64,000 nt of DNA from Burkholderia sp. OK233 (GTDB taxonomy: Bacteria > Pseudomonadota > Gammaproteobacteria > Burkholderiales > Burkholderiaceae), in NCBI RefSeq assembly GCF_900230185.1, contig NZ_OCSR01000001.1, forward strand, positions 2,294,001-2,358,000. Direction: 5' to 3'. The translations under genes and the position numbers were made by a program. Positions 44,606-53,294 of this stretch are shown one piece after another. Below the pieces are notes generated by a model. The model was not told where the DNA came from. It did not search any database and worked only from the letters and a program-made list of their open reading frames with translations. How positions within the stretch are numbered: position 1 is the first letter of the stretch; every line of letters begins with the position of its first letter.

Positions 44606-44703
44606 GAGGGGTCAGAAAGAAGGCTGAAGCAGGCGAAGTGGCGCGCAGCTTGGGGCCGGCGATGCGTTTTGGCTAATTCTTTCGCAGAAATGTGAACCAA
44701 ATG

Positions 44704-44723
44704 GTGAGTCCTGAGTGACTCAC
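44704..44723. promoter_or_regulatory. Inverted repeat GTGAGTC-N6-GACTCAC upstream of flhDC
   Basis: Perfect 7-bp arms (44704-44710 and 44717-44723) lie about 300 bp upstream of flhD. It could be another operator for flhDC or belong to the divergent glycosyltransferase. Confidence 0.4.
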
Positions 44724-45100
44724 GTTCCGCACCTTGCAGCGGTGAGGAAGAATTATAAGACGTTTTCACTTCTGCGCAACGCGCGTGGTGTAGGGCGCGT
44801 TTCAGTGCCCGGGACCGTCCCTTGCGACTGCTCTTCAGCGTTTAAATGCCCATCCAGCCGTGCTTGCCAGGCCTCCTGCCGACCTGTAACGCATCATGTT
44901 TCGCGCTGTAACAACATTAAGCGTTTGAAAAATAACTCGAATTAACGCGGCCGATCCCGATAATGAGGCTAAGGGATTACCCGATGCAGGTTCGGATCAC
45001 CCCCGGGCGGCGGCTTACCGCGCCCAACCGTCCGTCAGGCATTCGCTCCTCGCTCGACCCGAGCGCCGTTGTGCGAAGCCGTTTTGAACAGGAGAAACGC

Positions 45101-46165
45101 ATGCGAATCGCACAAATTGCGCCGTTGTATGAAGCTGTCCCGCCGAAACTCTACGGCGGCACCGAACGTGTCGTCTCGTATCTGACTGAAGCGCTGGTCG
45201 ATCTCGGCCACGACGTCACGCTGTTTGCGAGCGGCGACTCGGTCACCTCGGCGAACCTCGACGCGTGCTGGCCGCGTGCGCTGCGCCTCGACCCGACGAT
45301 TCGCGATGCGCTGGCTCCACACATCCTGATGATGGAAAAGGTGCGCAAGGTCGCGCATGAGTTCGACGTGCTGCACTTTCACCTCGACTACATGCCGTTC
45401 CCGCTCTTCACCACCATGGACACGCCGTTCGTGACGACGCTTCACGGCCGTCTGGACTTGCCGGAGCTGCAACCGGTGTTCGACGCGTTCTCGAATGTGC
45501 CGGTGGTGTCGATCTCGGATTCGCAGCGCGTGCCGCTGCCCCAGGCCAATTGGCTGAACACGATTTACCACGGTCTGCCGGAGCAACTGCTCACACCGCA
45601 GGCGCACAAGAAGCCGGAATATCTGGCGTTCCTCGGCCGTATCTGTCCGGAGAAGCGCGTCGATACAGCTATCAGGATCGCTGCACAAAGCGGTTTGCCG
45701 CTGAAGATCGCCGCCAAGGTGGACAAGGTCGACCAGGAATACTTCAAGAAGGAAATCGAACCGCTGCTCTCCATGGCGCACGTGGAGTTCGTCGGCGAGA
45801 TCAACGAGGCGCAGAAGCCCGAGTTCCTGTCGGGTGCCAAGGCGCTGCTGTTCCCGATCGACTGGTCGGAGCCGTTCGGTCTCGTGATGATCGAATCAAT
45901 GGCGTGCGGCACGCCGGTGATCGCCTTCAACCGCGGTTCGGTGCCGGAAGTGATCGACCACGGCGTGACCGGCTACATTGTCGAAGACGTTCAAGGCGCG
46001 GTAGCCGCGCTGCAGCGTCTGGACGAACTGTCGCGCACCGAGATTCGCGCGCAGTTCGAACGCCGCTTCAGCTCGAAAACAATGGCTCAGAATTATGTTG
46101 ACGGCTATTCGGCACTGATCGAAGCGACGCGCCGCCCCATGCTGCGCCGGGTGGCAGTGGGTTGA
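45101..46165 (+). CDS. GT4-family glycosyltransferase
   Basis: The product is 354 residues from the ATG at 45101 (GGAG upstream). It has the GT-B fold of family 4: N-terminal 'PKLYGGTERVVSYLTEALVD' (Gly-rich acceptor loop) and C-terminal 'LAFLGRICPEKRVDTAIRIA'. The nucleotide-sugar motif 'EPFGLVMIESMACGTPVIAF' carries the EX7E glutamates. The sugar and acceptor are unknown. It is transcribed away from flhDC and followed by terminators. Its neighbourhood does not show a polysaccharide operon, so a stand-alone role such as small-molecule, glycolipid or capsule precursor glycosylation is open. Confidence 0.9.
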   Translation: MRIAQIAPLYEAVPPKLYGGTERVVSYLTEALVDLGHDVTLFASGDSVTSANLDACWPRALRLDPTIRDALAPHILMMEKVRKVAHEFDVLHFHLDYMPFPLFTTMDTPFVTTLHGRLDLPELQPVFDAFSNVPVVSISDSQRVPLPQANWLNTIYHGLPEQLLTPQAHKKPEYLAFLGRICPEKRVDTAIRIAAQSGLPLKIAAKVDKVDQEYFKKEIEPLLSMAHVEFVGEINEAQKPEFLSGAKALLFPIDWSEPFGLVMIESMACGTPVIAFNRGSVPEVIDHGVTGYIVEDVQGAVAALQRLDELSRTEIRAQFERRFSSKTMAQNYVDGYSALIEATRRPMLRRVAVG

Positions 46166-46173
46166 GCGACGTG

Positions 46174-46212
46174 CTTAAGCGACTGAGGTTTTTATCCGCT
46201 CAGCCGCTTAAG
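46174..46212. terminator. Long hairpin after the GT4 gene
   Basis: CTTAAGCGACTGAG (46174-46187) pairs with CTCAGCCGCTTAAG (46199-46212), one mismatch, across an 11-nt loop that contains a T-run. It lies 8 bp after the stop. Confidence 0.6.
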
Positions 46213-46325
46213 TCGTGCTTCTGCCGCTTACGCCATTTTCCGATTCGCACGCCAATCATGAGTAAATTTGCCTGGTGAATCGTTTGCGCGAGCGGTTAGC
46301 TAGAGTTAACCCGCTTCTACTACGG

Positions 46326-46356
46326 AAAAGCCGCCTCTCATGGGCGGCTTTTTTTA
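46326..46356. terminator. Intrinsic terminator
   Basis: A perfect 10-bp stem, AAAAGCCGCC (46326-46335) with GGCGGCTTTT (46343-46352), has a 7-nt loop and then more T residues. It works for the plus strand, and the A-run makes it usable by the converging H-NS-like gene as well. Confidence 0.85.
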
Positions 46357-46457
46357 ATACAGTCATGGATGCGCTTCCATCCCGGATTAGCGCGACGCGA
46401 ATAAACAACCCCGCACCGATCAACCTTCAGTTGGCTTTCGCCCGGGCCAGAAGGCAT

Positions 46458-46760
46458 TCAGGCCGCGCCAATCAGAAAGCGTTCGCGATTCTTGCCGACA
46501 ATCCACTTTGGCGGTTTGCCGCGTCCGCTCCAGGTATTGCCTGATTTCGGATCCTGGTACTTGGCCGGCAACGGCGCCTTCTTCGGCGGGCGTCCACGCT
46601 TGGCGGCCACCGCAAAGCCGAGGTCTTGCGCGGTCAGACCGTATTCAGCGATCTTTTGGCGGATGTCGGCGACAACATTGTCGACTTCAGTACGCCGGGC
46701 TTCGTCTGCCTGTGCCTGCAATTTGGCAATCTGTGCCTTGAGGTCTGCATATTGAGACAT
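46458..46760 (-). CDS. H-NS-like nucleoid protein
   Basis: The product is 100 residues, the short Burkholderia/Bordetella type of H-NS family protein. It has an N-terminal coiled-coil oligomerisation part ('LKAQIAKLQAQADEARRTEV'), a basic linker 'AAKRGRPPKKAP' resembling an AT-hook, and the C-terminal DNA-binding core 'GNTWSGRGKPPKW'. Such proteins bind and silence AT-rich DNA. The upstream 290 bp (46761-47050) are notably AT-rich for this genome, consistent with self-binding. Burkholderiales carry several paralogues, so no gene symbol is given. Confidence 0.92.
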   Translation of the reverse strand: MSQYADLKAQIAKLQAQADEARRTEVDNVVADIRQKIAEYGLTAQDLGFAVAAKRGRPPKKAPLPAKYQDPKSGNTWSGRGKPPKWIVGKNRERFLIGAA

Positions 46761-47050
46761 ATCGGTTCTCCCCTTTTTTAGAACTCATTCGCTCGCAGAC
46801 TAGCTGCAATTATAAAAATTCGCAATGGACAATAATACCGATTTAGGAAGAAATCATCTGATAATTATTAAGCGTCGATGAATTGTAAAACGAGATCTTT
46901 ATCGGGTAATAATAGGTAAAGGCGACTTCACTTTGACAATTCTTGACACCTAATCCGGCTGTCTTTCCCTAGAATTGCGCGCTCAATGGCATGCACCTGC
47001 GCTTAGCATTCATGTCACTCCAAGCGTCAAACATTTTAGGATTACCAATC

Positions 47051-47791
47051 ATGCAGTTGTCAAAGCGCCTTGCTGCCGAGCTGTTCGGCACCTTCTGGCT
47101 CGTGCTCGGGGGCTGCGGCAGCGCCGTCCTCTCCGCTAACTTCGCCGGCCCCGTCCACGGCCTGGGCATCGGTTTCGTGGGCGTCTCGCTCGCATTCGGG
47201 CTCACTGTCCTGACAATGGCGTATGCGATCGGCCACATCTCCGGATGCCACCTGAATCCGGCGGTGAGCGTCGGCCTGACCGTCGCCGGCCGCTTTCCGG
47301 CCCGCGACCTGCTGCCGTACATCGTCGCGCAAGTGATCGGCGCGGTGCTGGGTGCACTGGTGCTGTCGTTGATCGCATCGGGCAAGCCGGGCTTCGACCT
47401 CGTCGCCAGCGGTTTCGCCAGCAACGGCTACGGTGAGCGCTCGCCGGGCCATTACTCGCTCGCAGCCGCATTCATTTGCGAAGTCGTGATGACCGGCTTC
47501 TTCCTGTTCGTCATCCTCGGCGCGACCGACAAGCGCGCGCCGGCCGGTTTCGCGCCGATCGCCATTGGCCTGTGCCTGACGCTGATTCACCTGATCTCGA
47601 TTCCGGTTACCAACACGTCGGTCAACCCGGCGCGCTCCACCGGTCCGGCGCTGTTCGTAGGTGGCGCAGCCGTGGATCAGCTGTGGATGTTCTGGGTCGC
47701 ACCGATTATCGGCGCGGTGATCGCAGGTGTGCTGTACCCGCTCGTCGCCGAAAGCCGCCGCGGCAATTCGCAGGAACTGGCGCTCGACTGA
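47051..47791 (+). CDS. aqpZ: Aquaporin Z
   Basis: This is an inner-membrane water channel. The product is 246 residues, six membrane helices plus two half-helices carrying the NPA boxes '[11 protein letters not shown]' and '[14 protein letters not shown]'. The selectivity-filter Arg follows the second NPA. Short AqpZ-type loops favour water over glycerol. It is a single-gene unit preceded by an AT-rich leader with TTGACA-like hexamers (46933-46938 and 46943-46948) but no well-spaced -10, and followed by a terminator. Confidence 0.96.
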   Translation: MQLSKRLAAELFGTFWLVLGGCGSAVLSANFAGPVHGLGIGFVGVSLAFGLTVLTMAYAIGHISGCHLNPAVSVGLTVAGRFPARDLLPYIVAQVIGAVLGALVLSLIASGKPGFDLVASGFASNGYGERSPGHYSLAAAFICEVVMTGFFLFVILGATDKRAPAGFAPIAIGLCLTLIHLISIPVTNTSVNPARSTGPALFVGGAAVDQLWMFWVAPIIGAVIAGVLYPLVAESRRGNSQELALD

Positions 47792-47842
47792 TCAGCGAGT
47801 GCGCCGGGTGTGCCGGGGTGTGCATACCCCAGGCAGTCAAAG

Positions 47843-47870
47843 CGGGCGCTACGGCGCCCGTTTCGTTTTT
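47843..47870 (+). terminator. Intrinsic terminator after aqpZ
   Basis: A perfect 7-bp stem, CGGGCGC (47843-47849) with GCGCCCG (47854-47860) and a 4-nt loop, is followed by TTTCGTTTTT. Confidence 0.8.
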
Positions 47871-47953
47871 GCGCACAATGCGGGCGGCCCATGGCCCGCC
47901 GATAACCCGCTGCTAGAATCGTGCGACTTCCCAAGCTCGCACAGGTGCTACCG

Positions 47954-48649
47954 ATGACCCGTTTCCGCGGATTCCTGCATGGCGTCGCACTCTCCATCGG
48001 CGGTTTGTGTGCAGGCGTACTGGCGTTACCCGCGGCCCATGCGGCGGACAGCAATACCGAAACGCTCGTATTCGTGCGCCACGGCGAAAAACCCGCCAAG
48101 GGTTACGGCCAGCTCAATTGTCAGGGACTCAACCGCGCGCTGGCCCTGCCGGCAGTGATCGCCGCCAAGTTCGGCAAACCGGATGCGATCTACGCGCCCG
48201 ATCCCGGCCAGCAAAAGGACGACAGCGGCCACCCCTATTACTATGTCCGGCCGCTTGCGACCATCGAGCCAACCGCCATCCAGTTCCAGATGCCGGTGCA
48301 AACCCCGTACGGGTTCGCCCAGATCGACCAACTCGGCACAGCGCTCGTGAATCCTGCCAATCGCAACAAGCTGATTGTCGTTGCATGGGAGCACAAGCTG
48401 ATCGTGAAGTTGCTGCGCCAGATGATGAGCACACATGGCGGCAATGCCGCCGATGTCCCCAATTGGCAAAGCGACGACTTCGACAGTATTTATGTTGTTC
48501 GCCTCGACTGGCAAAACGGAACGGCCCACGCCAGCTTCAAGCTCGACCGCCAGGGGCTGAACGGCCGCGCTGCGGACTGCCCATGCGCGGCACTGCCGGG
48601 TACGCCTTCCGCGGCTGCGGCGGGTGCTTCCGCTGGCTCAGCTGATTAA
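47954..48649 (+). CDS. Exported histidine-phosphatase-superfamily protein
   Basis: The product is 231 residues from the ATG at 47954; an upstream start at 47921 is possible. The Sec signal peptide ends 'ALPAAHAAD'. The catalytic 'TLVFVRHGEKP' is the RHG motif that supplies the phospho-histidine. A second His in 'VVAWEHKLIVKLL' fits the distal catalytic His. The spacing is compact, and the usual cap region is small. The substrate is unknown; a periplasmic location is inferred. Confidence 0.82.
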   Translation: MTRFRGFLHGVALSIGGLCAGVLALPAAHAADSNTETLVFVRHGEKPAKGYGQLNCQGLNRALALPAVIAAKFGKPDAIYAPDPGQQKDDSGHPYYYVRPLATIEPTAIQFQMPVQTPYGFAQIDQLGTALVNPANRNKLIVVAWEHKLIVKLLRQMMSTHGGNAADVPNWQSDDFDSIYVVRLDWQNGTAHASFKLDRQGLNGRAADCPCAALPGTPSAAAAGASAGSAD

Positions 48650-48934
48650 TTGGGTAATACAGATGTAAGCCGTGATTACGAGCGCGGCCGTCCGATTGCT
48701 GCAATAGGCGGTGGGAACTGGATGCTAGCTCGTTCTAAGAAGCCGAGTGGCCTTACTTGACGGGCCTTCGAGCGGAAAGCGCGTGCCGCGTGTTGCGTTC
48801 GAGTGTTCCTTCTACAGCCTTTCAAACCCTGCGACGATGCTTGCAGTCCGTAACATCTCGTCTCACTAACCAGCGACCGGAATGCGTAGATTGGTCCTGT
48901 GCGACAAACATACGTCGCCTCACAGGAGAACAAC

Positions 48935-49237
48935 ATGAAACGCATCGTCACTCACTTGCTGGTTGCTGCTGGACTCGCGGCGGGCGCATGCGGTGTCGCG
49001 CAAGCGCATACGGATCTGAATATCGGCCTGTCGCTTGGCGCACCGGTTTATGCCCAGCCTGCACCCGTCTACGCAGCGCCGCAGCCGGTGTACTACGGCA
49101 ACGGCGGCTGGGACCATCGCTACGACCGCGGCGGCTACTATCGCGACGACCACCGGGATAACCGCGGCTGGGATCACAACGACCGCCACTGGGGTCACGA
49201 TGACCATGGCGATCGCCGTGGCGGATGGCACGGCTGA
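48935..49237 (+). CDS. Small secreted Gly/Asp/His/Tyr-rich protein
   Basis: No named family was recognised. The product is 100 residues from the ATG at 48935 (AGGAG upstream). The signal peptide is cleaved near 'GVAQAHTDL'. A Pro/Tyr stretch follows ('PVYAQPAPVYAAPQPVYY'), then a tail dominated by Asp, His, Arg, Gly and Trp ('GWDHNDRHWGHDDHGD'). It resembles exported YXWGXW-type small proteins of Burkholderia. The His/Asp-rich tail could bind metal ions; this is inference. It is a single-gene unit with a strong terminator. Confidence 0.75.
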   Translation: MKRIVTHLLVAAGLAAGACGVAQAHTDLNIGLSLGAPVYAQPAPVYAAPQPVYYGNGGWDHRYDRGGYYRDDHRDNRGWDHNDRHWGHDDHGDRRGGWHG

Positions 49238-49277
49238 TCGTAGCGTTGGCTAGTAAGATCGCGCAGGGACGCGAACA

Positions 49278-49320
49278 ACCGGCCCGCATCCGCGAAAGAG
49301 GATGCGGGCCGGTCTGTTTT
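49278..49320 (+). terminator. Strong intrinsic terminator
   Basis: A perfect 14-bp stem, ACCGGCCCGCATCC (49278-49291) with GGATGCGGGCCGGT (49300-49313) and an 8-nt loop, is followed by CTGTTTT. It separates the small secreted protein gene from the converging HAD gene. Confidence 0.88.
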
Positions 49321-50141
49321 CAGGACATCAGTTCGTCATCGAGCGAGAAAAGTTTGCGCAGATGCTGCGCGACGCCCGCTTCGAAGTTGTTGCCAATGCG
49401 CGGCACATTCGGCAGACGCGTGATGAGATCGGGATTGGCGTTGTTCATCATGAACGGATGGCCGGCTGTCTCCAGCAGGTCGATATCGTTCATGTTGTCG
49501 CCGAACGCCACGCATTGCGAGGCATCGACGCCGAGGCGCTCGAGCACGATCTGCAAAGCACGTCCCTTCGATACGTTCGACGTCATCACTTCCAGACAGT
49601 CCGGCAGCGAATAGGTGACGTACAGCGCGTCGCCAAATTCGCGTGCCAGGTTGGCCGAGATTTGCGCGAGATCGGCGGGGTCCCCGATGTAGAGGACCTT
49701 GGCAATGTCGACGCCGTCGTGCTTCGGCAGGTCGGTGACCTCGTAGGTGAAGCCGGAATCCTGATGGAATTTCAGCAAGTCTGGCGCATCGCGGTCGATC
49801 AACCACGCTTGGTCGGCGAACAGGTTGACGATCACACGTCCATGCGCGCCAACGATTTCCGGCTGCACCAGCTGCTGCACGATGGCCGGCGGCAGGTCAT
49901 CGGCGTGGATCACCGTGTTGTCCGGCGCGTGAATGCGCGCGCCGTTCGACGTGATCAGGTACGGCTTGATGCCCAACAGGTCGCGAATGCCCGCAACGTC
50001 GCAGTAGTGCCGCCCCGTGGCGATCACGAAATGCAGCCCATCGCTTTCCAGCTTACGCACGGTGGCGATCGTGAACGGGTCAACCTGGTGATCGGCGTTG
50101 AGCAACGTGCCGTCGAGATCCGTGGCAATGACTTTGTACAT
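49320..50141 (-). CDS. HAD-superfamily (Cof/IIB) phosphatase
   Basis: The product is 273 residues with all HAD motifs: I 'IATDLDGTLL' (nucleophile and acid Asp), II 'FVIATGRH', III Lys in 'NVSKGRALQ', IV 'AFGDNMNDIDLLE'. The IIB cap lies between residues about 85 and 190. Cof-type enzymes dephosphorylate sugar phosphates, flavin or cofactor phosphates with broad specificity. It is 87 bp downstream of a sugar-kinase-like gene on the same strand, so the two could act on related sugar phosphates. Confidence 0.9.
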   Translation of the reverse strand: MYKVIATDLDGTLLNADHQVDPFTIATVRKLESDGLHFVIATGRHYCDVAGIRDLLGIKPYLITSNGARIHAPDNTVIHADDLPPAIVQQLVQPEIVGAHGRVIVNLFADQAWLIDRDAPDLLKFHQDSGFTYEVTDLPKHDGVDIAKVLYIGDPADLAQISANLAREFGDALYVTYSLPDCLEVMTSNVSKGRALQIVLERLGVDASQCVAFGDNMNDIDLLETAGHPFMMNNANPDLITRLPNVPRIGNNFEAGVAQHLRKLFSLDDELMS

Positions 50142-50228
50142 AGTGTGAGCAGCCGGGCAGCGTCAAAGATCGCATTTTACCGTTGCGCGCCGCATTCGCG
50201 AGATCGCACCCGGCGCGCCAGACGATTC

Positions 50229-51110
50229 TCAAGCACCGATGCGAGCCGCTTCGTGCTGCGCCAATTGCAAACCGCCGTGTGCCGAGTCCGCCAACGGCTC
50301 GCGCAAGCGGGCTTGATAGATCTGAGGCACGTACTCGCGCAAGGGTGCGCCGAGACCGCCGCACAGCGCGACCGGCAGGGTCGCCGACGGGTCGAGCGCG
50401 GCAATCATCTTGCCCACTTCCACGCCGGCCTCGCCGAGCAAATGCGCCGCGAACGGATGCGTGCGATGCGCAATAACGATCGGCGCGAGCCTTGCATAAG
50501 CGGTCTGATTGGCTTCACACAGCCAGACCACGAGGCTGTCGCAGTCATGTGCGCCGGTGTGGGCGAGCAGCGCCTGCGCCAGATCGTCGTTGGGCGCACG
50601 CCCGTCGAGCGCCTGCTGGGCGTACACAATGGCTCGTAGCCCAAGCCACGCGCCGCTCGCTTCGTCACCCGACGGGTAACCGAAGCCGCCGACAGTTCGG
50701 CAGTCGCCATTGCCGTCAAGCACAGCCGCCTGACTGCCGGTGCCAAGCGCGACGACCACGCCGTGCGCGCCGCCGTGCGCACCAAGCAAGGTGGTGTACA
50801 CATCGCTTTCCACCGCGAGCCCTGCTACCGCCGGAGCCTGCGTGCGAAACGCGGCTAGCCAGTCGCGATTATTGACCCCTGCCAACCCGCAACCGAGTAC
50901 GCAGCGCGCCCAGTCCAGCGGCAGGCCGGCACGTGCGAATGCGTCGGCGCAGCCGGCCCCAATGGCCTGCCACGCGCGTTCCACGCCGAGGCCCAGCCCC
51001 GAGGGCCCGCTCGCCGCCTGCGCGAATTCACGGCCCTGTGCGTCGCCGAGTACGACCCGCGTACCACTGCCGCCGCCGTCAATGCCGATCAGAAAAAGGT
51101 CTTTATTCAT
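50229..51110 (-). CDS. BadF/BadG-type ATPase, probable N-acetylglucosamine kinase
   Basis: The product is 293 residues with the ASKHA fold: PHOSPHATE1 'GIDGGGSGTRVVLGD', PHOSPHATE2 'VVALGTGSQAAV', and 'GYPSGDEASGAWLGLRAI' with 'VALCGGLGAPL' (ADENOSINE). Bacterial homologues of this size phosphorylate GlcNAc or glucosamine; the radical-enzyme activators of the same family carry Fe-S Cys motifs not seen here. The sugar specificity is not proven. It is divergent from tag. Confidence 0.82.
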   Translation of the reverse strand: MNKDLFLIGIDGGGSGTRVVLGDAQGREFAQAASGPSGLGLGVERAWQAIGAGCADAFARAGLPLDWARCVLGCGLAGVNNRDWLAAFRTQAPAVAGLAVESDVYTTLLGAHGGAHGVVVALGTGSQAAVLDGNGDCRTVGGFGYPSGDEASGAWLGLRAIVYAQQALDGRAPNDDLAQALLAHTGAHDCDSLVVWLCEANQTAYARLAPIVIAHRTHPFAAHLLGEAGVEVGKMIAALDPSATLPVALCGGLGAPLREYVPQIYQARLREPLADSAHGGLQLAQHEAARIGA

Positions 51111-51190
51111 CGAATCGAGTGAGTTCAGGTGGTGAATAACGTATAGCGTGGCAGGTCAGTTTCAATCCCGCAATCGGCCGGATGGCCAGC

Positions 51191-51218
51191 TTGCGGCGCG
51201 CACGGCTTCCGCTATGCT
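51191..51218 (+). promoter_or_regulatory. Candidate sigma-70 promoter of tag
   Basis: TTGCGG (51191-51196) and TATGCT (51213-51218) are separated by 16 bp, 32 bp before the tag start, in the divergent gap with the kinase gene. Confidence 0.35.
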
Positions 51219-51250
51219 GACGGACGACATGACAACGCGGGAGCGCGAAA

Positions 51251-51847
51251 GTGACACAGCGATGCAACTGGGTATCGAGCGAAGCGCTCGCACACTACCA
51301 CGACACCGAGTGGGGCGCGCCCTCGCGCGACGATCAGCATTTGTTCGAGCTGCTTGTACTGGAAGGCGCCCAGGCAGGGTTGTCATGGTCGACGATTCTC
51401 AACAAGCGAACCGGCTATCGCCGGGCTTTCGCCGACTTCGACATCGATAAGGTCGCGCGCTTTACGCCCAAACATGTCGATGCGCTGGTGCTAGACGAAA
51501 GTATCGTGCGCCATCGCGGCAAGATCGAGTCGGCCATTACCAACGCGCGCGCCGTGCAGCAGATTCAGGCCGAACACGGCTCGCTCGCCAACTTCGTATG
51601 GTCGTTCGTCGATCAGACGCCGATCCAGAACGATTGGGCATCGTATAAACAGGCGCCTGCGTCGACCGAAATTTCGGACGCGCTCAGCAAGGGGCTGAAG
51701 CGCTACGGCTGCAAGTTCGTCGGCTCGACGATCTGCTATGCGTTCATGCAGGCGGTCGGCATGGTGAATGACCACGAGGCAAGCTGCATGTGCCGCGCGC
51801 GATGTGCGGCACTTGGCAAGAAGGGACGCAATCGCAAGGCCGGTTGA
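51251..51847 (+). CDS. tag: DNA-3-methyladenine glycosylase I
   Basis: Tag removes 3-methyladenine from alkylated DNA. The product is 198 residues with a GTG start at 51251 (GGAG 9 nt upstream). Family blocks are 'RCNWVSSEALAHYHDTEWGA', 'LFELLVLEGAQAGLSWSTIL', 'YKQAPASTEISDALSKGLKR' and 'GSTICYAFMQAVGMVNDHE'. The zinc-binding residues near the N-terminus (Cys, His) and C-terminus (His, Cys) appear present. Confidence 0.95.
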   Translation: MTQRCNWVSSEALAHYHDTEWGAPSRDDQHLFELLVLEGAQAGLSWSTILNKRTGYRRAFADFDIDKVARFTPKHVDALVLDESIVRHRGKIESAITNARAVQQIQAEHGSLANFVWSFVDQTPIQNDWASYKQAPASTEISDALSKGLKRYGCKFVGSTICYAFMQAVGMVNDHEASCMCRARCAALGKKGRNRKAG

Positions 51848-52166
51848 AACGGCAGCTGTTGCCAGCGGCCGGCGCAGCGCGTCGGAGGCGCCGCTCGCGT
51901 TGCAAGCAACCATCGGCTATCCGGTAAAGCCCTGTCTACGCTTTTCACGCGGCCAGTCGTTATAGAGATGGTGAGCGCCGGCCGCCACGGTGGCAGGCGG
52001 TGTCGCCAGACCGGCATACGCGGCATAAAGGGCAAACGAGCCAAACCCGGGAATTGAAGGCTTTTCGCCGTGCTAGTCCGGGTTTCGTTAATTGGCGCGT
52101 GTTCGATACTGCCGTTCATGCGCTCGAACAACGAATAACCGCTGCGTAACGCATGGGAGACCAACC
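51848..52166. other. Intergenic region after tag
   Basis: In these 319 bp I see no gene, repeat or clear promoter, only a purine-rich site before the next ATG. Confidence 0.5.
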
Positions 52167-52592
52167 ATGAAAACCCTTAACTTCCTGACCCACCAGGAAA
52201 TTTTCGATCAGGCCGTGGACCATCTGCTCGGCCAGAAACGCGCCGCCTTGCTGCCGCGGGGCGGCGGCGCATACCGCGGCTATTGCGGCGGCTGCCCGGT
52301 CGGCAGCTTCATCAAGCCGCGCGACTATATGACCGCGATGGAAGGCGTTCCGGTGCGCTACATCGGCCGCGCGGCCATCGAGGTGCCCGCTTACATGGAT
52401 GCCGGCATATCTGCGCTTAAAAAGGCGCTCCTGCGCGCCCGCCTCAATGTGTACGACCCGGCCACAATCACTCTGCTTAGTTGCCTGCAAAACGTGCACG
52501 ATGTGTTCGGCACGTGGGAATGGCATGAGCGTCTGAGCTCGATTGCCCGGCAATTCGGCCTGTCCGCCGAGCGCCTGAAGAGCGCCGCGTAA
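52167..52592 (+). CDS. Hypothetical protein, not recognised
   Basis: The product is 141 residues, cytoplasmic (no signal or membrane segment), with GGGAGACC upstream of the ATG. The N-terminal part reads 'LTHQEIFDQAVDHLLGQKRA'. It is followed by a Gly/Cys-rich loop 'YRGYCGGCPVGSFIKP', whose CxxC could bind metal, and by 'VHDVFGTWEWHERLSSIARQ' near the end. High GC3 and a good start support a real gene. It stands alone between tag and rpsU. Confidence 0.75.
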   Translation: MKTLNFLTHQEIFDQAVDHLLGQKRAALLPRGGGAYRGYCGGCPVGSFIKPRDYMTAMEGVPVRYIGRAAIEVPAYMDAGISALKKALLRARLNVYDPATITLLSCLQNVHDVFGTWEWHERLSSIARQFGLSAERLKSAA

Positions 52593-52638
52593 CGAACCTC
52601 GGTGCAGCGGTAAAGCCCAACGTAAATCGACTCCCCAA

Positions 52639-52683
52639 AAGCAAAACGGCGATGTGGCTTCTTTCGAAGCTCACACCGCCGTT
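52639..52683 (-). terminator. Intrinsic terminator after rpsU
   Basis: AACGGCGATGTGGCTTC (52645-52661) pairs with GAAGCTCACACCGCCGTT (52666-52683), with a 4-nt loop, one wobble and one bulge. On the minus strand it is followed by TTGCTTTTGG. Confidence 0.75.
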
Positions 52684-52722
52684 CAGCGTGCAGTGCGCGA
52701 AATGCAGCGCGAAAAAACGTGC

Positions 52723-52935
52723 TTAGTGCAGCTTTTTCGGCAGCATCTGGCTGCGCAGGCGCTTGTGCAGGCGCTTCACAGCAGCAGCCTTCTTGCGCTT
52801 ACGGGCCGTAGTCGGCTTTTCGTACGATTGGCGCTCACGCAGTTCAGCGATCAGGCCATTCTTTTCGATTGCGCGACGAAAGCGGCGAATCGCCACTTCG
52901 AACGGCTCGTTTTCTTTCAGAAGAATCGTCGTCAT
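52723..52935 (-). CDS. rpsU: Ribosomal protein S21
   Basis: S21 is the small basic 30S protein involved in mRNA start-site recognition. The product is 70 residues: '[20 protein letters not shown]', then '[20 protein letters not shown]' and a Lys/Arg-rich tail. TAGGA precedes the ATG. It is not followed by dnaG and rpoD as in many gammaproteobacteria. Burkholderiales often carry more than one S21 gene, so this may be one of several copies. Confidence 0.96.
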   Translation of the reverse strand: MTTILLKENEPFEVAIRRFRRAIEKNGLIAELRERQSYEKPTTARKRKKAAAVKRLHKRLRSQMLPKKLH

Positions 52936-53294
52936 GTAATTCCTAACTCAATCACTTGATAGGGGTAAATTGCGTGGCGGATACCGCTCACGCGCCGGCC
53001 CTCCGGTCGTTCCGATTCATGGCCAGTAACAGGCAAACGCGGGAAAAATCCCGGCCAAACCACGAATGAAACGAGAGGCATAACGGCCACGGAGGCCGGA
53101 AAAGAGAGGTGGGGAGTTCACCGCGGAACGCGGACAGACGTAACGCATATGCTGCGTCTGCTGCCGTTTCGCCAACCTTTCATCAATGAAAAAACATTAA
53201 CGAAACAGGCAAAGATCTCAATTCACTCCCGATGATATCAGGAAACTCTCCATCCTACCAGGGGTTTAGCGCTCGCGCCAGGTCTCCTGGGCGA
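52936..53294. other. Intergenic region upstream of rpsU
   Basis: These 359 bp between rpsU and the aldo/keto reductase gene should hold the rpsU promoter on the minus strand. An AT-rich patch (about 53175-53230) is the most likely place, but I cannot fix the hexamers. No gene was recognised. Confidence 0.5.

Larger units (their letters stand above)
44409..45100. other. Divergent control region between flhDC and a glycosyltransferase
   Basis: These 692 bp contain no convincing gene. AT content rises around 44740-44960. On the flhD side there are two adjacent palindromes (44563-44580, 44583-44605) and a third inverted repeat (44704-44723). The size suggests multiple regulatory inputs. I could not fix a -35/-10 pair on either strand. 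Confidence 0.6.

Noticed and set aside
46933..46975. TTGACA hexamers with TAGAAT as an aqpZ promoter
   Set aside because: The spacer from the nearer TTGACA to TAGAAT is 21 bp, too long for a normal sigma-70 promoter.
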